64,000 nt of DNA from Lutjanus erythropterus (GCA_020091685.1 CM034597.1:3356646-3420645); one strand, 5' to 3'. Positions 1 to 34,889 are shown, counted from the stretch's first letter. Numbers and translations are program-made. The notes: a model not told the origin generated them from the letters alone.

Positions 1-101
1 CTGGGGACAGTAATCTTGAAACCATTTCGGAAAAGGCTGATTTTTCAGGTCAGTGGTTAAGGTTAGGGTAAGGGTTGGGCAAGCAAATGTAACCTAAGGC
101 A

Positions 102-102
<1 letters not shown>

Positions 103-182
<80 letters not shown>
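103..182. repeat. (TG)40 microsatellite
   Basis: An uninterrupted run of TG dinucleotides. The long Cys-Val open frames across it are translations of the repeat, not genes. Confidence 0.99.
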
Positions 183-183
<1 letters not shown>

Positions 184-744
184 AATGTTTGTTACCTTTG
201 CTTCCTGTCAAAGAGGAGATCTTCCTGGGTTTGGCTCTGATATCATATATGATAGGGTACTGGAACCATGGGATCCTACAAAACAGACGCTAATGTCACT
301 GATCCACTGATCATCGGCCAGATTTCAAACAGCGATGACACTTAATGACAGGAGGGAATCAACAGTCTTGCAGAGCGGTGAACAGAGAACAACTTATTGC
401 TCAGCATCTGCAAAACCATGGAGTTGATAGTTGATTCTCAGAAAAAGAAGGCAAAGACAAACTGCTGTCTACTAGAGTTGAGCTGATGGACGATGCCATC
501 ATTTATCTCAATGGCTGACGGTCATCGACCCTCTACCACTGTAACATGATTTGAAAGCCTTCTGTGTCCCCTTAGGGTTGCCATAGATTTGTTGTCTAGG
601 TTCCATTTTTGACATGTGTTAGAGAAATAAAAAGCTGTTGCTGCTGTTCAATCTCCACAACAGCAAAGGGATCTCTTTGTTCCTCACCCAGAAGGTGGTG
701 CAAGTTCCAGTTCAGGCTTTTGTCATCTTGTGCCTAAACTCCAG

Positions 745-825
745 CAACTGTATCCATAGGGTGGAATGCACCAATTGTAAGTCACTTTGGATAAAAGCAT
801 CAGCTAAATACATTTAATGGAATGA
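745..825 (+). mobile_element. L2/HpaI-type retroposon 3' tail
   Basis: The stretch reads gtaagtcactttggataaaa followed by gcatcagctaaatac. From memory, this resembles the 3' tail shared by fish L2-clade LINEs and their partner SINEs such as salmonid HpaI. The 5' limit of the element is not clear. Confidence 0.6.
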
Positions 826-1035
826 ACTTTTTTTTTTTTTCGCTATTTGCAGTGCACCACTCTCCTGCTCCTCTGCTCTCTTTCCCCTTGTGTCTGCCTT
901 CAATCTGGCTCATACTATGTAAGACTTGAAGTTGATGACCAGTCAAAAAGAACAAATGACAAACCGTGACCGTGACTCTAATAAAGGTCATGAGGGAACA
1001 GAGTCACCAGTAGATAATAAATATGCTAATCCTAC

Positions 1036-1120
1036 CTGAAATGCAGCCCCTCAGCCAGGATAGTGTCCATCTGCATCCCTCCAATCCTGTTGAAGATGAT
1101 GGCTCTGTGACCACCCTCCA
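1036..1120 (-). CDS. phb2: phb2 coding exon 3
   Basis: 85 nt encoding V52-R80 ([14 protein letters not shown], then [10 protein letters not shown]), the start of the prohibitin domain. The acceptor reads TGTGAGCAG with a (TG)n tract immediately upstream instead of a pyrimidine run. The donor is GTAGG. Confidence 0.96.
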
Positions 1121-1123
1121 CTG

Positions 1124-1201
<78 letters not shown>

Positions 1202-4200
1202 CACACAGAAACGAAAGCTTTTATGAATGATATTAACAGATTTCACTCTAATTGATGACATTTCCAAGAGTCTACAGGACAAAAATCAGTCCACTGTCCT
1301 CCTCTATAAAGATAGTCAGGAAATTATTAATTGGAATCACAAACAACCAAAAACCACTTAATAGCTTTTATTAAATAAAGAACATGGATGTAAACTGTAA
1401 CTTGACTGGTTGGTGGAGACAAATGGCAGTAATTCTATTTTTTGACTGCTCTCTTTTATACAACCATTGACAGCTGACTTCTCACTCTTCTTAACTGTCC
1501 ACTAGGGGCTGCAAGAGATCAACAACACCTTGGGTTTGAAATCTTGTTTCAGCTCAAAACAACTTATATGGAGGTCATGTTAATAATGGTGGAACTTTGT
1601 AAATGTTTGCTGGTTGCATCTGGCAGTTGTGGTGGCATTGCAGGAGGTGCTTCACCATCTGTCACCTGGCAGGGATCTGCACTCTACTGAGTGACCTCTT
1701 CTAGTTCTGTGTCTGTTTGTACATCATTATCTCTCAGCCAGTATCTACGTATGTCTTGCTCAAGTACTTTGACATGTTGACAGGTGGAGTCGAGGATCAA
1801 TCCACAAACTTCATGATAAAATGCTTCTCCTGTCTACCACTGAGCTACTGAAGCCCAATAAGTGAAACTCTGCCAAAGGAATTACATATAAGAGCCAGCG
1901 GTCAGTGGTATCACCTAGTCATCTTGAGGAGTGGGTTGTACCAACTGGTCTTTAGCCTGGTCCGAACTGCTAAGTTGGTCTTAGTTAACATCCATCTTTA
2001 GAATGAACTTCATGCTGGTTGCACCAATCAGACTTAACTTCGCCTGGTCTTAGCAATGCGTATGCCTGTGTATGCCCACAGGTAAGATTTACACCTAGTC
2101 TTGACCACACCAAAGAGAAGGCTTAAGCCTAGACAGTGCAAACAGCATTACTATTAGGTTGGACAGCTTAGCTTATAAGTACTGTTGGTGCTACTGGCCA
2201 CAGGTAGTTTATGTAGAATATCAGTGCCCTGTGGGGACTTGTCACACACTGGGAGCTCAGGAGTGATTGTGTTTACCTGTGTAGGTGGCTTCTTTAATAC
2301 CATATACCAAGGCACCAGCTCCAAGCAGCAGCTTCAGTCCTAATCCAGCCCCTCTGCCACCGGATGAAGACATACGACCTGCCAGGTCCCTGAGGTGCTG
2401 GACGAGGCGCTACAGTGGGTGGGTGAGTTTGGAAGACAAAGAAAAAGGAAAGAAAAAGAGACTCATCATGTTAGGGATGAAGACAAGCTGGTGTAAAGGG
2501 TGGGAATCTTCTGGCGCCTCACAGTTCAATTTGATTCTGAGTTAGAGGGCTAGGATGAGATTATAAAACGTTTATCAATGCATCTTGAGTAGGGATGATA
2601 ACAATTAACCAATGATTGATAAATTGGTCATTGAGAATTTGTTCACTCACTCGCTTCAACTTCATTGAAGCCAAAATGCTGACATACACTTGCTTTCAGT
2701 CCAGCGGCTGCCTGTCAGATTATATACAGCAGGGGCTCACATTTAGCCATCTTCTCCAAAACTCAAAAAGCAGCCTAGTCTAGAACCATCCGGTTGGTTC
2801 AGCCCTACAGAACTACCCGGTCCGACAGAACAGTTACAGACAAACATAATATTGAGAATGGGTTTTTATCCATGGGTTTGATCCACAGACCTTGTAGTGA
2901 GCAGTTTCATATAAGAATTATTTTCTGTCTAGTCAAAAGAAAGTAGTTCCGGTAGATTCTTGCACAGATAGAAAGTAGTTCCAACTCCACTCCATATCTC
3001 CAGAACTCAGCACTCACACCACAACTATCTACATCTGTGTTTCTCAAACTTTTTACACCACATACCACCTCAGAAAATATTAGGCTCTCTTAGTTCCACC
3101 CTTATGACCGACATTAAAAGTTGTGTAGGACAACTTTATTCAGCTGCAGACAGGCAGGTTTATTCCTCATAAGAAGATCATTTGTTGTCAGTCACAACAA
3201 CCTCATAGAAATGCTGCATTTCAGACAATGCCAGAGATCAGAATTTCCCAACCTCCCACTAGAAAGAGTACAATGAAACACCAGTCAAAATCAGTTCTTA
3301 CTTCTGAACTTGAGGCAAATTTATCTACCACAACTTCATGAAGAAGTAGTTGTCTGATATCACACAACAATGGCAACACCCTTATGGAAGCCTAAATTAA
3401 AATGTCATTTAGCAAAACATATTCTGCATGTAAATTGAGTCAAAATATATATTATATTGTGCATATACATGGATATAATATTATTATTAGTTTTAAGTAT
3501 CGTAAAAAAAAAATGTACACCGGCTTCTGTTGCCTGGTGTGTCAATTTTCCTCCTGTGTAGTTTTCTCTCTTCTGAGGGTTCTATTAAACGTACACTTTC
3601 AGAAAAAGTGATGAATTTTAACAGGCAGGCACATTTTTAAGTTTAGTTCTGGTGTTATGCACCTTGAACACTTTCATTATAGAGGTTGGAAATATGTTTT
3701 AACATTAAAAATAAATGGCTCAACTTCCCTGTATGATTAAAGTCACAAGACAATTTTTTGAACTTGACATTTCAATTGCTGAAATTAAGCACTGAGCATT
3801 AGATGATTTAACTTTGTTCTGTCGTTGCTAGAACAGTCTTTATTTACTGAACATATATAATTAATGTGATTACTGTGTCAACTTGTAGGATTTTGGTGTG
3901 TGAAGCAGTAGATGACAGCACTTCCGCTGTATTTGTAGAATGACCCCAGACTAAGGCGAGGGAGCGTCACGTGATTTATATTTAACAGTCTGGAGTGAAA
4001 CTACACACGAGTGAACAAACTGCAGCAGTAAGTCATGTCCCCCTGACCACCTCCATTCTGTTTAAACCAGGTCACAGTAATAGCCTGCTAACAGTAGTCA
4101 TGTCACACAACACGACCTGTGTGATAACGGACAGCTAACAGAAGAGACATGCTAACTGCTAACCGCTCCCTGCTTCATACAGCACCGCCTTTACTCTTTA

Positions 4201-4313
4201 CTGACCGTCAGTTACATCAGTAGACACACATTTCACACAGTGTTCACACACTACACCGGCAGTTCTCATCATTTGGCATTTCACACACTTACGTTCGGCT
4301 CCTTGCTCGCCAT
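1036..4313 (-). CDS. phb2: prohibitin-2 (5' part, exons 1-3)
   Basis: Prohibitin-2 forms ring assemblies with prohibitin-1 in the mitochondrial inner membrane, acting as a scaffold for m-AAA protease, cardiolipin organisation and mitophagy. Coding exons on the minus strand are 4313-4293, 2409-2277 and 1120-1036. All junctions are GT-AG and the phases fit (0, then 1). The 80 codons give MASKEPN, then a glycine-rich stretch and a hydrophobic anchor (about residues 28-45, [13 protein letters not shown]), then the start of the SPFH/PHB domain ([14 protein letters not shown], then AEGLHF). Human PHB2 has the same order. The short lysine-rich first exon fits the fish form as I remember it. The remaining two thirds lie beyond position 1. 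Which fish paralogue (phb2a or phb2b) this is cannot be told. Confidence 0.95.
1126..1207. repeat. (CA)35 microsatellite at the phb2 exon 3 acceptor
   Basis: CA repeats on the plus strand, (TG)35 on the transcribed strand, with an imperfect tail. The pure tract ends five bases from exon 3, so it occupies the place of the polypyrimidine tract. Confidence 0.98.
1782..1857 (-). repeat. tRNA-like sequence (SINE head or tRNA pseudogene)
   Basis: On the minus strand the stretch begins GGGCTTCAGTAGCTCAGTGG. That contains an A-box-like TAGCTCAGTGGTAGA, followed about 40 nt later by a B-box-like GGATTGATCCT. The cloverleaf is not intact, so I read it as a tRNA-derived SINE head or pseudogene inside phb2 intron 1, not an active tRNA gene. 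Confidence 0.45.
2277..2409 (-). CDS. phb2: phb2 coding exon 2
   Basis: 133 nt between a TGTAG acceptor and a GTAAAC donor. It encodes residues 8-51, including the hydrophobic inner-membrane anchor, and ends one base into a valine codon completed by exon 3. Confidence 0.95.
2410..4292 (-). other. phb2: phb2 intron 1
   Basis: 1.9 kb with no coding signal. A repeat around 3040-3130 (reads tttctcaaactttttacacc) resembles common vertebrate DNA-transposon debris. A second promoter-like block lies at 3915-4033. In mammals, from memory, a PHB2 intron hosts the small Cajal-body RNA SCARNA12; I could not recognise it here by eye. Confidence 0.6.
3915..4033 (+). promoter_or_regulatory. promoter-like block inside phb2 intron 1
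   Basis: An ETS-type CACTTCCG (3919-3926) is followed by the palindromic E-box TCACGTGA (3967-3974). On the plus strand there is then a perfect GTAAGT donor (4028-4033). This could start a non-coding divergent transcript; no coding exon follows on the plus strand. It could equally be a phb2 enhancer or alternative promoter. Confidence 0.4.
4293..4313 (-). CDS. phb2: phb2 coding exon 1
   Basis: Seven codons, MASKEPN, followed by a GTAAGT donor. The ATG is the first in frame with exon 2 and sits just downstream of a promoter-like block. Confidence 0.88.
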
Positions 4314-4435
4314 GCTGCTCTGTGACTACGTCAAACTCCAAGGTCGAGACAATCCCCCCTCCGTAGACCGCAACGTCTTCTGGGAAATGAAGTTCAAGAG
4401 CATGGCGACATCTTTTTCAGTAGAGTAACCATAAA
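4314..4435 (-). promoter_or_regulatory. phb2: phb2 promoter and 5' UTR
   Basis: This region is upstream of the phb2 start codon. On the minus strand the segment 4377-4394 reads AACTTCATTTCCCAGAAG, close to the ZNF143-type motif (ACTACATTTCCCAG...) common in TATA-less housekeeping promoters. The exact transcription start is not visible. Confidence 0.5.
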
Positions 4436-4512
4436 ATAAAATAAAATAAAATAAAACAAAATAAATAGTGTAATATAAAAGCAATAGAACACAATCACAT
4501 TTATTACAGGTA

Positions 4513-4536
4513 GTATATATATATATACTACCTACC

Positions 4537-4577
<41 letters not shown>
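4513..4577. repeat. (TA)n microsatellite, left part
   Basis: Runs of TA at 4513-4526 and 4540-4577. The tract is interrupted at 4578 by synthetic adapter sequence and resumes after about 4650. Confidence 0.95.
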
Positions 4578-4579
<2 letters not shown>

Positions 4580-4650
4580 GTCTCTTATACACATCTTAGG
4601 AAGACAAGCACTGACGACATGATCACCAAGGATCGCCATAGTCCATGCTA
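4578..4650. other. sequencing-library adapter left in the assembly
   Basis: Positions 4578-4596 are exactly the 19-bp Tn5 mosaic end used in tagmentation libraries (CTGTCTCTTATACACATCT). The next ~54 bases, beginning TAGGAAGACAAGCACTGACG, match the stLFR/MGI adapter as I remember it. The block splits a TA/CATA microsatellite, as expected for a low-complexity gap closed with untrimmed reads. Read on the minus strand it gives the peptide MCIRDR, a familiar sign of adapter contamination. Confidence 0.95.
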
Positions 4651-4674
4651 ATACATACATATATATACATATAC

Positions 4675-4711
<37 letters not shown>

Positions 4712-4730
4712 CATTATATATATATGTAGA
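4651..4730. repeat. (CATA)n/(TA)n microsatellite, right part
   Basis: Mixed ACAT and TA repeats that continue the tract broken by the adapter. Confidence 0.93.
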
Positions 4731-4919
4731 TAAATATATGTATACACTGAGGTGTGTACAAGCGTAAATAGAGTAATAACACAGGTATAAGCAGGTAGTA
4801 AATGATGTGTACAGGTGTCCAACAGGTAGTAATAAATCTAAGGGGATGTGAAAAGTAGCAAACAGTAACTAGTTACTGTAGTGTAAAGTATTACAGAGTG
4901 TATAAGTGACATCCATGTA

Positions 4920-5310
4920 TCAAAGCGGTGCAGGTACATGATAATAGTGATGGGGTTGATAATAGAGTTCCACCTGGTGGATGAAGATGTCCCTGAGCCT
5001 GCTGCTGTGGGAGGTGGATGCTGCAGTGTCTGATGGACAGCAGCAGGCAGACCTTCTACAACAATGCCCTATTGATGGAGATGTGGGAGTGTCCTTCTCC
5101 CTGCAGTCCACAATCAGCTCCTTTGTTTTAGCTGACACTGAGATGGAGATTAATGTCCTGGCACCGGGATGTCAGAACTCTGACCTCCTCTCTGTAGGTG
5201 TCTCATCACTGCTGGTGATCCAGCTGCTGACAGCTGTGTTGACAGCAGACTTGATGATGGTGTTGGATCTGTGCCTCATGGTCATGTGTAAGCAGGGAGT
5301 ACAGAAAGGG
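4920..5310 (-). mobile_element. LINE reverse-transcriptase fragment, decayed
   Basis: On the minus strand, pieces such as SAKTKELIVDCRE resemble the region after the catalytic box of fish L2/CR1-like reverse transcriptases, where (S)KTKELIVD is typical. Upstream, in other frames, are remnants corresponding to the THD...SNTVIKFADDT segment. Several frameshifts and stops make it a dead fragment. The 124-codon plus-strand frame at 4981-5355 is its antisense shadow. Confidence 0.65.
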
Positions 5311-5359
5311 GGGGTATGCAGCCCTAAGGGGCAGGGGCATGTCCATCATTTGTAATATC

Positions 5360-6190
5360 TACTTAAATTACTAACATTACAGTATCTTAGTATAGTTTAG
5401 TTTAAATGATGATCTCCTGTGTGAATATGTTATTCTTTAAGTCCTCAAACAGAATCTTTACCTCCATTGTATGTCTTTCCTCAGGCCGTGCAACTCCTGA
5501 ATTCACCCTCAGCTTTCCACCATGAAAAGAAATGTTTTTTTTAATGATTTCTTATTTTTATTTATTTATTTACCCATTTGCTGTATATAGTTTTTATATG
5601 ATTATTGTTTTGTGAGTAGGATAGAGGGAACAACAACTTACAGCTCATTACAGGTCTGTGTTGTAAAATGGGCTATAAAGTAAAATTACCCTTGTAAAAG
5701 TTAAAAGTATGCATCCAAAAACAAACAAACAAAAAAACCTGGGGTGACCAATCAGGTTTCAGCGGTGGCCAGTGCCAAAATGATTAATTTGTCCAGCTGT
5801 TTCTTCCTTTGTTGTGTGCAATTTATTTATTGATTGATTGATTTAAAGACAAAAAATGCTACTTAAAATCCTCTTAATAATCCCCATTTTTACATGTTTC
5901 TGTAATCTGATTGTCATTTTTACCTGTAACTGTAATGGAATACAATTACCTTTTTTGTGTCCAGATTACATAATTCTGTTACAAGTAATCGATTACTCCC
6001 CAAGCCTGTGCATTACAACATGTTGGCAATTACCCTGCACAAGGATCCATATATCCACATATATCTGTATAAGTGAAAGGTGTATATAGTGTAAATAGTT
6101 TGAGCGTATAGTTTAATATTTTACATATTATATTTATCTGTACTTCAACTTGCACATAACCTTACTTGCTTAAAGGCAACACAATAAAGA
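5360..6190. other. intergenic, with family C repeat debris
   Basis: No gene. The segment 5785-5850 (gtccagctgtttcttccttt, then a TGATTGATTGATT run) matches in inverse orientation the flank of the composite repeats at 16.4 and 21.6 kb. Positions 5870-6010 resemble the same family's GTAATC/ATTACT-rich part. A plus-strand AATAAA lies near 6182-6187. Confidence 0.5.
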
Positions 6191-6191
6191 C

Positions 6192-6219
6192 CACACACAC
6201 ACACACACACACACACACA
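6192..6219. repeat. (CA)14 microsatellite
   Basis: Fourteen CA units just beyond the inferred 3' end of pde6d. Confidence 0.98.
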
Positions 6220-6244
6220 ACATGTTATTACAACATTTGATGAC

Positions 6245-6250
6245 TTTAAT
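6245..6250 (-). terminator. pde6d: probable pde6d poly(A) signal (ATTAAA)
   Basis: The first good poly(A) hexamer on the minus strand downstream of the pde6d stop codon. It implies a 3' UTR of about 1.5 kb. No transcript evidence is available. Confidence 0.5.
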
Positions 6251-7778
6251 CCACAACTCCTGTCATATTAAAACACAAGTCTATTTTACACAGCTTAGTT
6301 AACAGCTAAGAAAAAACAAAGAATGACATGAACACAGTGAACTGAATGGGAAGTTGAAATTAAAATCTAGCCAGAATGTACAGAGCAGTGCTGCGTTAGA
6401 GACCTCCAGCAGCTGTTAACATCTGGGTCTAGTTGGGATAAAAATCACAAACAGGTGAACTACTGAGAATAAAAGGTGCATGTCTCGGTCTACACCTGTT
6501 AGTCGAGTTGAATATTTTGAATGTGAGTACACCTCTGAGAGTCGAATACAAGCGAGTTATATGAATGTAACAAAAAAAACCCTCCTGTTTGCTGCGTGAT
6601 GTCCCTCAAACACAGACGTGTGTCATCATGTGCAGGTTCTCTTTCAACACAATACAGACGATAATATACAGAGGCGATCCAGTCCAACCCACAGCGGAAT
6701 AAAAACAGGCGCTTGGTCCTCCATCGCGCTACACCGAAAACCCCTCTTCTACACTAGTTCATGTCGTCAGATTCTACTGAGTACAGCTCTACTGTTTCCT
6801 GTGTCCCACTTCAGAGGCTGCCTGCAGAGGTGTGTCCCTCAGACGACTAAAAGCTACATCAGCGGTTCCAATACTTGGCCTCACAGAGACCACCATTAAC
6901 CACCATTAAAAGTGGACATTTAAGAGTTGAGCTGTTATAATGTGACCAAATATGTCTGTATAACTTTTTCTGATAGTAGAAGAATTTTCTGACTTTACAA
7001 GTGACCAGTGAAAGGATTATGGGATATTGAGGACTACAAACTATATACATGCTGCGTTTTTTAAATGTATACAAAAGGAGGCTGCACTTCACCGGGCCTC
7101 GTGATGATAAACTCTGTCAGGACTTCACAGGAGGGAGCCTCTGGGATGGGACACAGCTACAGGACATTTATCTAGTGTTTTCCGATTAAGACCTTTTGAA
7201 ATTGGCTCAGGAGAGACACCGAGCTGCATCTCCCTCTGACGCTGACGCGCAGCTTGTGTGTAATAGACAACATGTGTTTCCGTGTTCGTACAGAGAAAAG
7301 GAGATCAGACAGGTTACATGTGTGGCGTTCTGTTCCTGAGTTAATGTAACCTTGGAGTGAGAGAGGGCAGAATTAAAAAAAAAAAAAAAAAGAAAGAAAA
7401 AAGTAGGAATCATGTCAGACTTGCTCCCTGGCTGACTTGAGATCAGTGGTGATGTATTTACAGTAGAACAGTCTGGAGGGGGGGAAATGCAGAGTGATGA
7501 TCTTGGAACAGAGGAAACAACAGAGTGCTCTCTCCTCCTCTTCCCTCTCCTCCCAAGGTCTAGAAGAAGTTTTCAGGTGGACACAAAACAAGAGGACAAC
7601 CAAACACAAACTCACTCTACTGAGCGTGGGACCACAGCCGGGCTTCACCCAAACGTGCTGATCCCAAGTCAGCAGTGAGTGTATTTTTTTACTGCTGCAA
7701 ATTGTAGCTAACCTTGGTGATTTATAGACCTTGGCAGGACAACAGCATATTGGAAGGTAGAGTGAGGGGGGTCAGAGG
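6251..7778 (-). other. pde6d: inferred pde6d 3' UTR
   Basis: The non-coding stretch between the pde6d stop and the ATTAAA signal. The open frames in it are short and unrelated to known families. A poly(A)-rich run lies at about 7375-7402. I see no large repeat in it, which suits an exon better than an intron. Confidence 0.5.
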
Positions 7779-32281
<24,503 letters not shown>

Positions 32282-32660
32282 CTCAGAGAGCGTCTGTCTT
32301 CGTCCTTACAGAGAACCCAGGGTGTGTTAAAACAACGCAGCTGCTGTTGCTGTTAGCTTCACTAGTTAGCTAACTACACTGCCGGCTAACGGCTGCCTGA
32401 AAATAGCATCAACTATGTGTACTTAACTCTATATTGTTGGACTGCAGGTTAAATCTGATCCGATAATGCAATCAGCTTAATATACCCAGCTAACGAAGAG
32501 ACAGCTAGCTTAGCCAGTCACAGGCACAGGCTAACTCCTGACAGCCAATCGTAGACCCAGAATCACAAGCATGGGCGGGACTGAACGGGATAGAGACGCG
32601 TCACCAGGGGCAACGCCGCACACACTCAAGTCTGATTGGGGCCACGGCAGCACGGTCCTT
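32282..32660 (-). promoter_or_regulatory. pde6d: pde6d promoter and 5' UTR
   Basis: GC-richer sequence upstream of the pde6d start with several CpG, and a CCAAT box on the minus strand within ggccccaatcag (about 32633-32644). No TATA box is obvious. Confidence 0.45.
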
Positions 32661-32914
32661 TCGTGAACCACTCCTTTTCTTATTTCAAAAGAGCACACTC
32701 AAAGTACAACATCTCCCAGAACAAGGCTGATTTGGTTCCAATGCTTCGTCAGAACCCGAGAATGTGAAATGAGTTTGAGATTACAGCATAAAACATTTTT
32801 TCCTCACATTTCACAGCTTGGATTATTTTACTTGACTCAGCCCCAGAGCTTTCAGTCTGACAATCCTGTACATATAGTAATAGACCTTGTAAGCCATATG
32901 GTAATAGTAGAGGT

Positions 32915-33062
32915 TTGGGAGGGTTACTTTAAAAATGTATGTCTGATACACTTAGTAATTATCTTGTACAAATGTAGCATACAGTAATCCAAGCGTCACA
33001 CTATTAAAGTAATGTAACTTGATTACATTCTGTTACTTTTGGATCACCTCAATATAAACTAT
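32915..33062 (+). repeat. repeat 'C' end
   Basis: Runs gggagggttactttaaaaat to cacctcaatataaac. It is the inverse of 16795-16985 and is again followed by a family A element. Confidence 0.7.
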
Positions 33063-33093
33063 GATGAAATAACTTCAACTAATATAGTGTTTT

Positions 33094-33420
33094 TAGGGCT
33101 GCAACAAACAATTATTTTCATGACTGATTAATCCGTGATTACTTTCTCAATTAATCAATTAGTTGTTGGTCCATAAAATATCAGAAAATGGTGAAAATGC
33201 TGATGAGAGCTCAACATGACGTCCTCAAATGTCTTGTTTTGTCCACAACTCAAAAATATTCAATTTACTGTCAGGAAGAGTAAAGAAACCAGAAAAAGCA
33301 ATCAGAGAATTTTGACTTAAATTACCACTTAAATTTAAAAATGACTCAAAATTATTAACTGATTAATTAATCCTGCTGCAATGTTGTCACTTGTCACTAC
33401 TTTTCAAGTCTTTCCTGTAC
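33094..33420 (+). mobile_element. family A hAT-like MITE
   Basis: Starts TAGGGCTGCAACAAACAATT in the same sequence context (aatatagtgttt) as the inverted copy at 16.5-16.8 kb. The 3' end is rearranged. Confidence 0.78.
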
Positions 33421-33464
33421 TGATTACTTTCTGTAATCTATAATCTATAACAGATTCTATAATC

Positions 33465-33612
33465 TGTCCACCATTTTCTCCATTAATCAGTTAATTGTTT
33501 CAGAAAATGTTGACAAATGTTGATCAGTGTTTCCCAAAGTCCAAGATGATGTCCTCAAATGTCTTGTTTTGTCCTAAACTAAAAAATATTCAGTTTAATG
33601 CCAGAGAGGTGA
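33465..33612 (+). mobile_element. family A MITE, truncated
   Basis: Core from ccattttctccattaatcag to ttcagtttaatgccagagag, then cut off by a LINE fragment. Confidence 0.7.
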
Positions 33613-33627
33613 TGTTCATTCTGATGT

Positions 33628-33945
33628 TTTAAATATTACTGAAGGTGTCCCACAGTGTTCATTGTTAGATCCACTATGGTCCTCAGTTTATATAAATGAT
33701 ATTGTCCCATCTGCTGAATCCGGTAAATTTCAACTCTATGTGGATAACACGGTTTTATATTGTTCTGCAACTTCTACACAATCCAGGTTGGAGTTGGGAC
33801 AGTTTGATGATGCCTTCAGGAACACCACTGATCCATCAGCTAATATTTGTCTGAGAAGATACAAAAAGAAACCAATTTCAGTGCGGAAATGTGTTATTCT
33901 GCCTCTCACATGGCATCTCAACCTGTCACTAGCCCCTCCTTTAGT
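33628..33945 (+). mobile_element. LINE reverse-transcriptase fragment
   Basis: The translation contains EGVPQCSLLDPLWSSVYIND, then GKFQLYVDNTVLY. Reverse transcriptases of fish LINEs have GVPQGSVLGPLLF...YINDI and a catalytic YADD box. Here the box is changed to YVDN and the glycines are lost, so it is inactive. Confidence 0.75.
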
Positions 33946-33984
33946 TTAGTCTTCCTTTAAATTTTCCTTTAAAATTTGCTGTTG

Positions 33985-34330
33985 ATGCTGCAGATCGCTG
34001 GCAAGACATGAAGGTGGAGGTCAGGACTTTTTGCCAGGATCTGCAGGTCAAGTTGGAATCGGAAGTGGAGGTGGTGGCTACAGTTCGCTGGCAGACCGTG
34101 AAGGTGGATGCTTGTGCAAGGTTTCTCTGCACAGTTTTTTAGGTGAGGGCAGTGTGGCTTTGGGTGGAGGTTTGGGTTGCAGCTGCCAGACGCTGCAGCT
34201 GGAGGTAGAAGTATAGCTTCAGACAGAGGATGGAGGTTGAGGAGGCTGCAGATTGCTGGCAGAGGTTGTAGGTGGAGTTTGAGAATATGCAGGTGGAGAG
34301 CAGTGAATGGCTGATGTAGTATGAAAGCAG
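33985..34330 (+). repeat. degenerate minisatellite-like tract
   Basis: Variants of 'gcagatygctggcagaggttg', with GGTGGAGGT between them, recur four or more times at irregular spacing. The 136-codon minus-strand frame here (repeated LPAICS) is a by-product. Confidence 0.5.
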
Positions 34331-34889
34331 AGTTTAGATCTTTAAGTGGGTGGAGGAGACTAGGTGGAGGATGGAACATCTTACTCCAGCTGGCTCTCAG
34401 ATGGAGGCTGGATTAAAGAGTTGACTGACAGATGCTGCATTTACAGATGTGTAAAAGTACATTTTAAACGCTGGTCCTCACACAGCTGCAGCATCCATAC
34501 GCACTCTGCGCATTTTACGCACGTGGCACAGCAGCAGTAACTTCATTATTAATCATTAAATGTTTGTGTGTGTGGACCTCAGCAGGATCTCAAGATCCAA
34601 GTGTAAATGACCTTCAGTTCTTCTGCTGTTCCACACAGGTTCCACATTTATCCAGTGAAATCATCTGGAACATAGAGGCATCCTCAGGAGGAGTCCAGCC
34701 TATCACATCTGTCCAAATTCAAATACAAAAAATAAAACTAAAAATAGAATATTTTTCTGTGTTGTCAGGCTTTTTTATTACAGGATGTTTTGACTTGAAT
34801 ACAAAGTCTGCTGCTGTGACATTACTGTGCGCACAGAAAAGCACCTTTCATATCCATCTGTCTGGTTTTTCATGGCTCACACTGATACA

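Larger units (their letters stand above)
1..1035 (-). other. phb2: phb2 intron 3 (partial)
   Basis: This stretch lies downstream of phb2 exon 3 on the minus strand and begins with its GTAGG donor. I searched it for the next prohibitin exon and found none, so exon 4 lies left of the window. It holds a (TG)40 microsatellite, an L2-type tail and a possible LINE fragment around 410-540 (a weak match to the reverse-transcriptase KELIVD region). No other gene is seen. Confidence 0.8.

Noticed and set aside
52-85. Telomere-like ggttaaggttagggtaaggg
   Set aside because: Only two or three imperfect TTAGGG units, too short and degenerate for an interstitial telomere.
102-310. Long Cys-Val open frames
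   Set aside because: They translate the (TG)40 microsatellite and have no start context or conservation.
4532-4822. 96-codon minus-strand frame containing MCIRDR
   Set aside because: It spans the adapter insertion and TA repeats, so it is an artefact.
4981-5355. 124-codon plus-strand open frame
   Set aside because: It is antisense to a decayed LINE reverse-transcriptase fragment with a KTKELIVD motif.
33969-34379. 136-codon minus-strand frame with repeated LPAICS
   Set aside because: By-product of a degenerate tandem repeat; low complexity and no family match.
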